A stretch of 34,360 nucleotides of DNA from Porphyromonas sp. oral taxon 278 str. W7784. Lineage in GTDB: Bacteria; Bacteroidota; Bacteroidia; Bacteroidales; Porphyromonadaceae. Shown one piece after another: positions 32,696-34,360 of the stretch (positions are counted from its first letter, which is position 1; the number at the start of each line of letters is the position of its first letter). The position numbers and the translations under genes were made by a program. The stretch is from NCBI RefSeq assembly GCF_000467855.2, contig NZ_KI259228.1, forward strand, positions 68,645 to 103,004, given 5' to 3'. The notes under the pieces are model-generated. The model had not been told where the DNA came from and made no database searches. It saw only the letters and a list, made by a program, of their open reading frames with translations.

Positions 32696-33691
32696 ATGTC
32701 TATACAAAGCCTTTATCCTCTGACCTTCGCTCCGCTTCTCAAGGAAGTCATCTGGGGCGGTCAAGCCATCCGTCCATTCAAGGGCCTGGAGCCCGACGAG
32801 AAGAAGATCGGAGAGAGCTGGGAGATCTCCCATGTCGATGATAATTACTCTGTGGTAGCCGAAGGCGAGCTCGCAGGCAAGAGCCTCGACGAACTTATCC
32901 AGACCTACGGCGAGCGACTCGTAGGCAAGAGCGTACTCGAGCGCTTCGGTCGTCGCTTCCCGCTCTTGATCAAGTTCATCGACGCCCGTGATTACCTGTC
33001 GATCCAGGTGCACCCCGACGATGCTCTGGGCATGGCACGACACAATTCCTTCGGCAAGACGGAGATGTGGTACGTCATCAGCGCCACACCGGGGGCTAAG
33101 CTCTACAGTGGCTTCGCCGTCCAATCTTCTCCCGAGGACTACGTGCGCCGCATCGAAGAAGGTACGATCGTCGAAGCCCTCGCTGAGTACGAAGTTCGCC
33201 CTGGCGATGTCTTCTTCCTCCCTGCTGGGCGTGTCCACGCTATCGGGGCGGGTTGCTTCATCGCCGAGATCCAGCAGACCTCCAACATCACCTACCGCAT
33301 CTACGACTACGACCGCACGGACGCCGCTGGCAACAAGCGCGAGCTACACACCGAGCTCGCCAAGGACGCCATCGATTACCGCCTCGAGCAGGACTACCGC
33401 ACGGCATATACGCCGGCTCCCGACCAGCCCGTCGAACTGGTCTCTTGCCGCTACTTCGAGACGAACCTGCTGGACCTCGAGGCTCCACTCTCTCGGGACT
33501 GGTCGTCGCTCGACAGCTTCGTGATCTACATCTGCATGGAGGGCAAGGTCAGTCTGCGTGACGCTTCGGGCCACGAGGTCAAGCTTCACCAAGGTCAGAG
33601 CGTGCTCGTGCCGGCAGAGAATCCTTCGCTCACCCTCATCCCCAAGGGCAAGGTCAAGCTCCTCGAGACGTACATTCCCCAGGCAAAGTAG
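32696..33691 (+). CDS. manA: Mannose-6-phosphate isomerase, class I (short form)
   Basis: Interconverts fructose-6-phosphate and mannose-6-phosphate, feeding GDP-mannose and surface glycan synthesis. The 331-residue length is that of the short class I form. Zn2+ ligands are Q104 and H106 (IQVHPDD), E123 (KTEMWYV) and a His in GRVHAIGAGC (about 182). The substrate region QQTSNITYRIYDYDR is conserved. A C-terminal cupin half follows. The ATG at 32696 is 36 bp after its promoter box. It is followed 20 bp later by the MerR gene. Confidence 0.96.
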   Translation: MSIQSLYPLTFAPLLKEVIWGGQAIRPFKGLEPDEKKIGESWEISHVDDNYSVVAEGELAGKSLDELIQTYGERLVGKSVLERFGRRFPLLIKFIDARDYLSIQVHPDDALGMARHNSFGKTEMWYVISATPGAKLYSGFAVQSSPEDYVRRIEEGTIVEALAEYEVRPGDVFFLPAGRVHAIGAGCFIAEIQQTSNITYRIYDYDRTDAAGNKRELHTELAKDAIDYRLEQDYRTAYTPAPDQPVELVSCRYFETNLLDLEAPLSRDWSSLDSFVIYICMEGKVSLRDASGHEVKLHQGQSVLVPAENPSLTLIPKGKVKLLETYIPQAK

Positions 33692-33711
33692 CCGAAGGAC
33701 GCCTTACTGCT

Positions 33712-34032
33712 ATGGCACGTCGTCTCTTCCACCGCATCAAGGAAGTCGCCCACCAGCTCGGCGAACCCGTCTCGACCATCCGTTATTGGGAGAGCGTCTT
33801 TCCGCAGATCTCTCCCCAGACCACGCCCAAGGGGGTGCGCCAATACACGGAGAAGGACATCGAGACCTTCCGAGCCATCCGCTACCTCCTTCGGGAGAAG
33901 GGGATGACGATCGAGGGAGCGATCAGCCAGCTCAATATCAAGAAGACGAGTCTGGAGCTACGGAGCGACACGCTCTGCCAGCTACGCCAGATCCGCCACC
34001 AGCTCCAAGCGCTCCGAGAGGCCTTGGACTAA
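33712..34032 (+). CDS. Small MerR-family transcriptional regulator
   Basis: A 106-residue protein. The winged-helix DNA-binding domain fills residues 5-75: FHRIKEVAHQLGEPVSTIRYW is the helix-turn-helix, then RQYTEKDIETFRAIRYLL is the wing and following helix. The last 30 residues form a short dimerising coiled coil (LCQLRQIRHQLQALREAL). No effector-binding domain or metal-binding Cys is present, so the signal it responds to is unknown. It is co-transcribed with manA. A hairpin follows at 34073-34111. Confidence 0.92.
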   Translation: MARRLFHRIKEVAHQLGEPVSTIRYWESVFPQISPQTTPKGVRQYTEKDIETFRAIRYLLREKGMTIEGAISQLNIKKTSLELRSDTLCQLRQIRHQLQALREALD

Positions 34033-34072
34033 GGTCCCTCGTCAAGCCTACAGACCCTTCTTCCTCCAGCCA

Positions 34073-34111
34073 AGTAGCCCCCTCTTTCCCTAGCGGAAGG
34101 AGGGGGCTACT
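34073..34111 (+). terminator. Terminator hairpin after the MerR gene
   Basis: AGTAGCCCCCTCTTTCC (34073-34089) pairs with GGAAGGAGGGGGCTACT (34095-34111), with one G-U pair and a 5-base loop. No U-run follows on the plus strand, but the stem is very stable. Confidence 0.8.
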
Positions 34112-34157
34112 CGTATCCAGCACTGCTTCTCCCCCCCTGTCAACGTTCTCCAACACG

Positions 34158-34360
34158 CCCCGCATTCCCAGCGGGTTTGCAAGGGGTAAAATTTCCGTAT
34201 ATAAGAAAATTTATTTCCGTATATACGAAAAAATATTTTCGCATATGCAGAAATTTATTTCCTTGGGCACAGAAATTTTTCTCCTTCCGCACGGCGGAAA
34301 ATTTTCGTTCACAAGGCGCCTCGATTTTCTTCCGCAAGAAAATTTATTTCCTTGCGGAAG
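34158..34360. repeat. Family A repeat, copy 2 (cut by the window end)
   Basis: The leader and first three units match 16355-16456 at a constant offset of 17803, with two differences in about 100 bp (34181 and 34249). Units stay on the 22-bp lattice (centres about 34200.5, 34222.5, 34244.5, 34266.5, 34288.5, 34310.5, 34333.5, 34355.5). From the fourth unit on the sequence differs: TTGGGCAC replaces GTGCGCAC, and two CTT-N4-AAG units end the visible part. The repeat continues past the window. Confidence 0.93.

Noticed and set aside
34140-34337. 65-residue minus-strand open frame in the second family A copy
   Set aside because: Same cause as at 16384-16746: stop-poor palindromic repeat. It has no independent start context.

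Overview
The window looks like a chromosomal segment of a Bacteroidota bacterium, most likely Porphyromonas or a close relative. Three things point there: SecD and SecF are fused in one 977-residue protein, the TrmB, Mrp and FabI forms are the Bacteroidales ones, and a TAnnTTTG promoter -7 box (the Bacteroidota type) stands upstream of nearly every leading gene. By eye the DNA is GC-rich (mid-50s percent), apart from the TPR gene and two AT-rich repeat arrays. The species cannot be fixed from the sequence alone.

Layout. 1-4985 (minus): a seven-gene run from one promoter at 4976-4983: small helical protein, acyltransferase, omega-amidase, pyrE, SRPBCC protein, Rieske-like lipoprotein, cardiolipin synthase. 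5002-8221 (minus): guaA, panB and a TRIC/UPF0126 membrane protein. 8313-9916 (minus): YitT-family membrane protein and a secreted cyclophilin. 10221-11921 (minus): an isolated lower-GC TPR protein. 12282-15319 (plus): ftsE-like ABC ATPase, lysC, menA, then a strong terminator. 15394-16191 (minus): a short-chain dehydrogenase. 16809-19865 (minus): secDF. 20217-24023 (plus): secreted alpha/beta hydrolase, ruvB, flippase. 24055-25758 (minus): fabI and lptB. 26079-28745 (plus): acidic protein, trmB, mrp and the RNase P RNA (rnpB). 28784-32625 (plus): YihY, CidA/LrgA, LrgB, dGTPase. 32652-34111 (plus): manA and a small MerR regulator. No transposase, integrase, tRNA, rRNA or CRISPR array was seen.

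The genes are mostly housekeeping: envelope building (cls, acyltransferase, fabI, lptB, flippase, secDF), nucleotide and cofactor synthesis (pyrE, guaA, panB, menA), amino acid synthesis (lysC), and DNA/RNA upkeep (ruvB, trmB, rnpB, dgt).

The unusual content lies between genes. Two unrelated families of tandem palindromes occur. Family A (16355-16746 and 34158 to the window end) is AT-rich. It has a shared leader followed by palindromes centred every 22 bp with almost no drift; the cores differ from unit to unit (TATATA, CATATG, GTGCGCAC, TTCGAA, TACGTA), yet most remain self-complementary. Family B (1-150, 9988-10050, 25894-25977) has 15-16 bp palindromes every 23-24 bp, with paired (compensatory) changes in the two arms. 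Both periods are close to two helical turns. Family B recalls the 23-nt minisatellite reported inside a P. gingivalis MITE (BrickBuilt, from memory), but sequence relationship was not tested. These arrays are the best candidates for an undescribed system.
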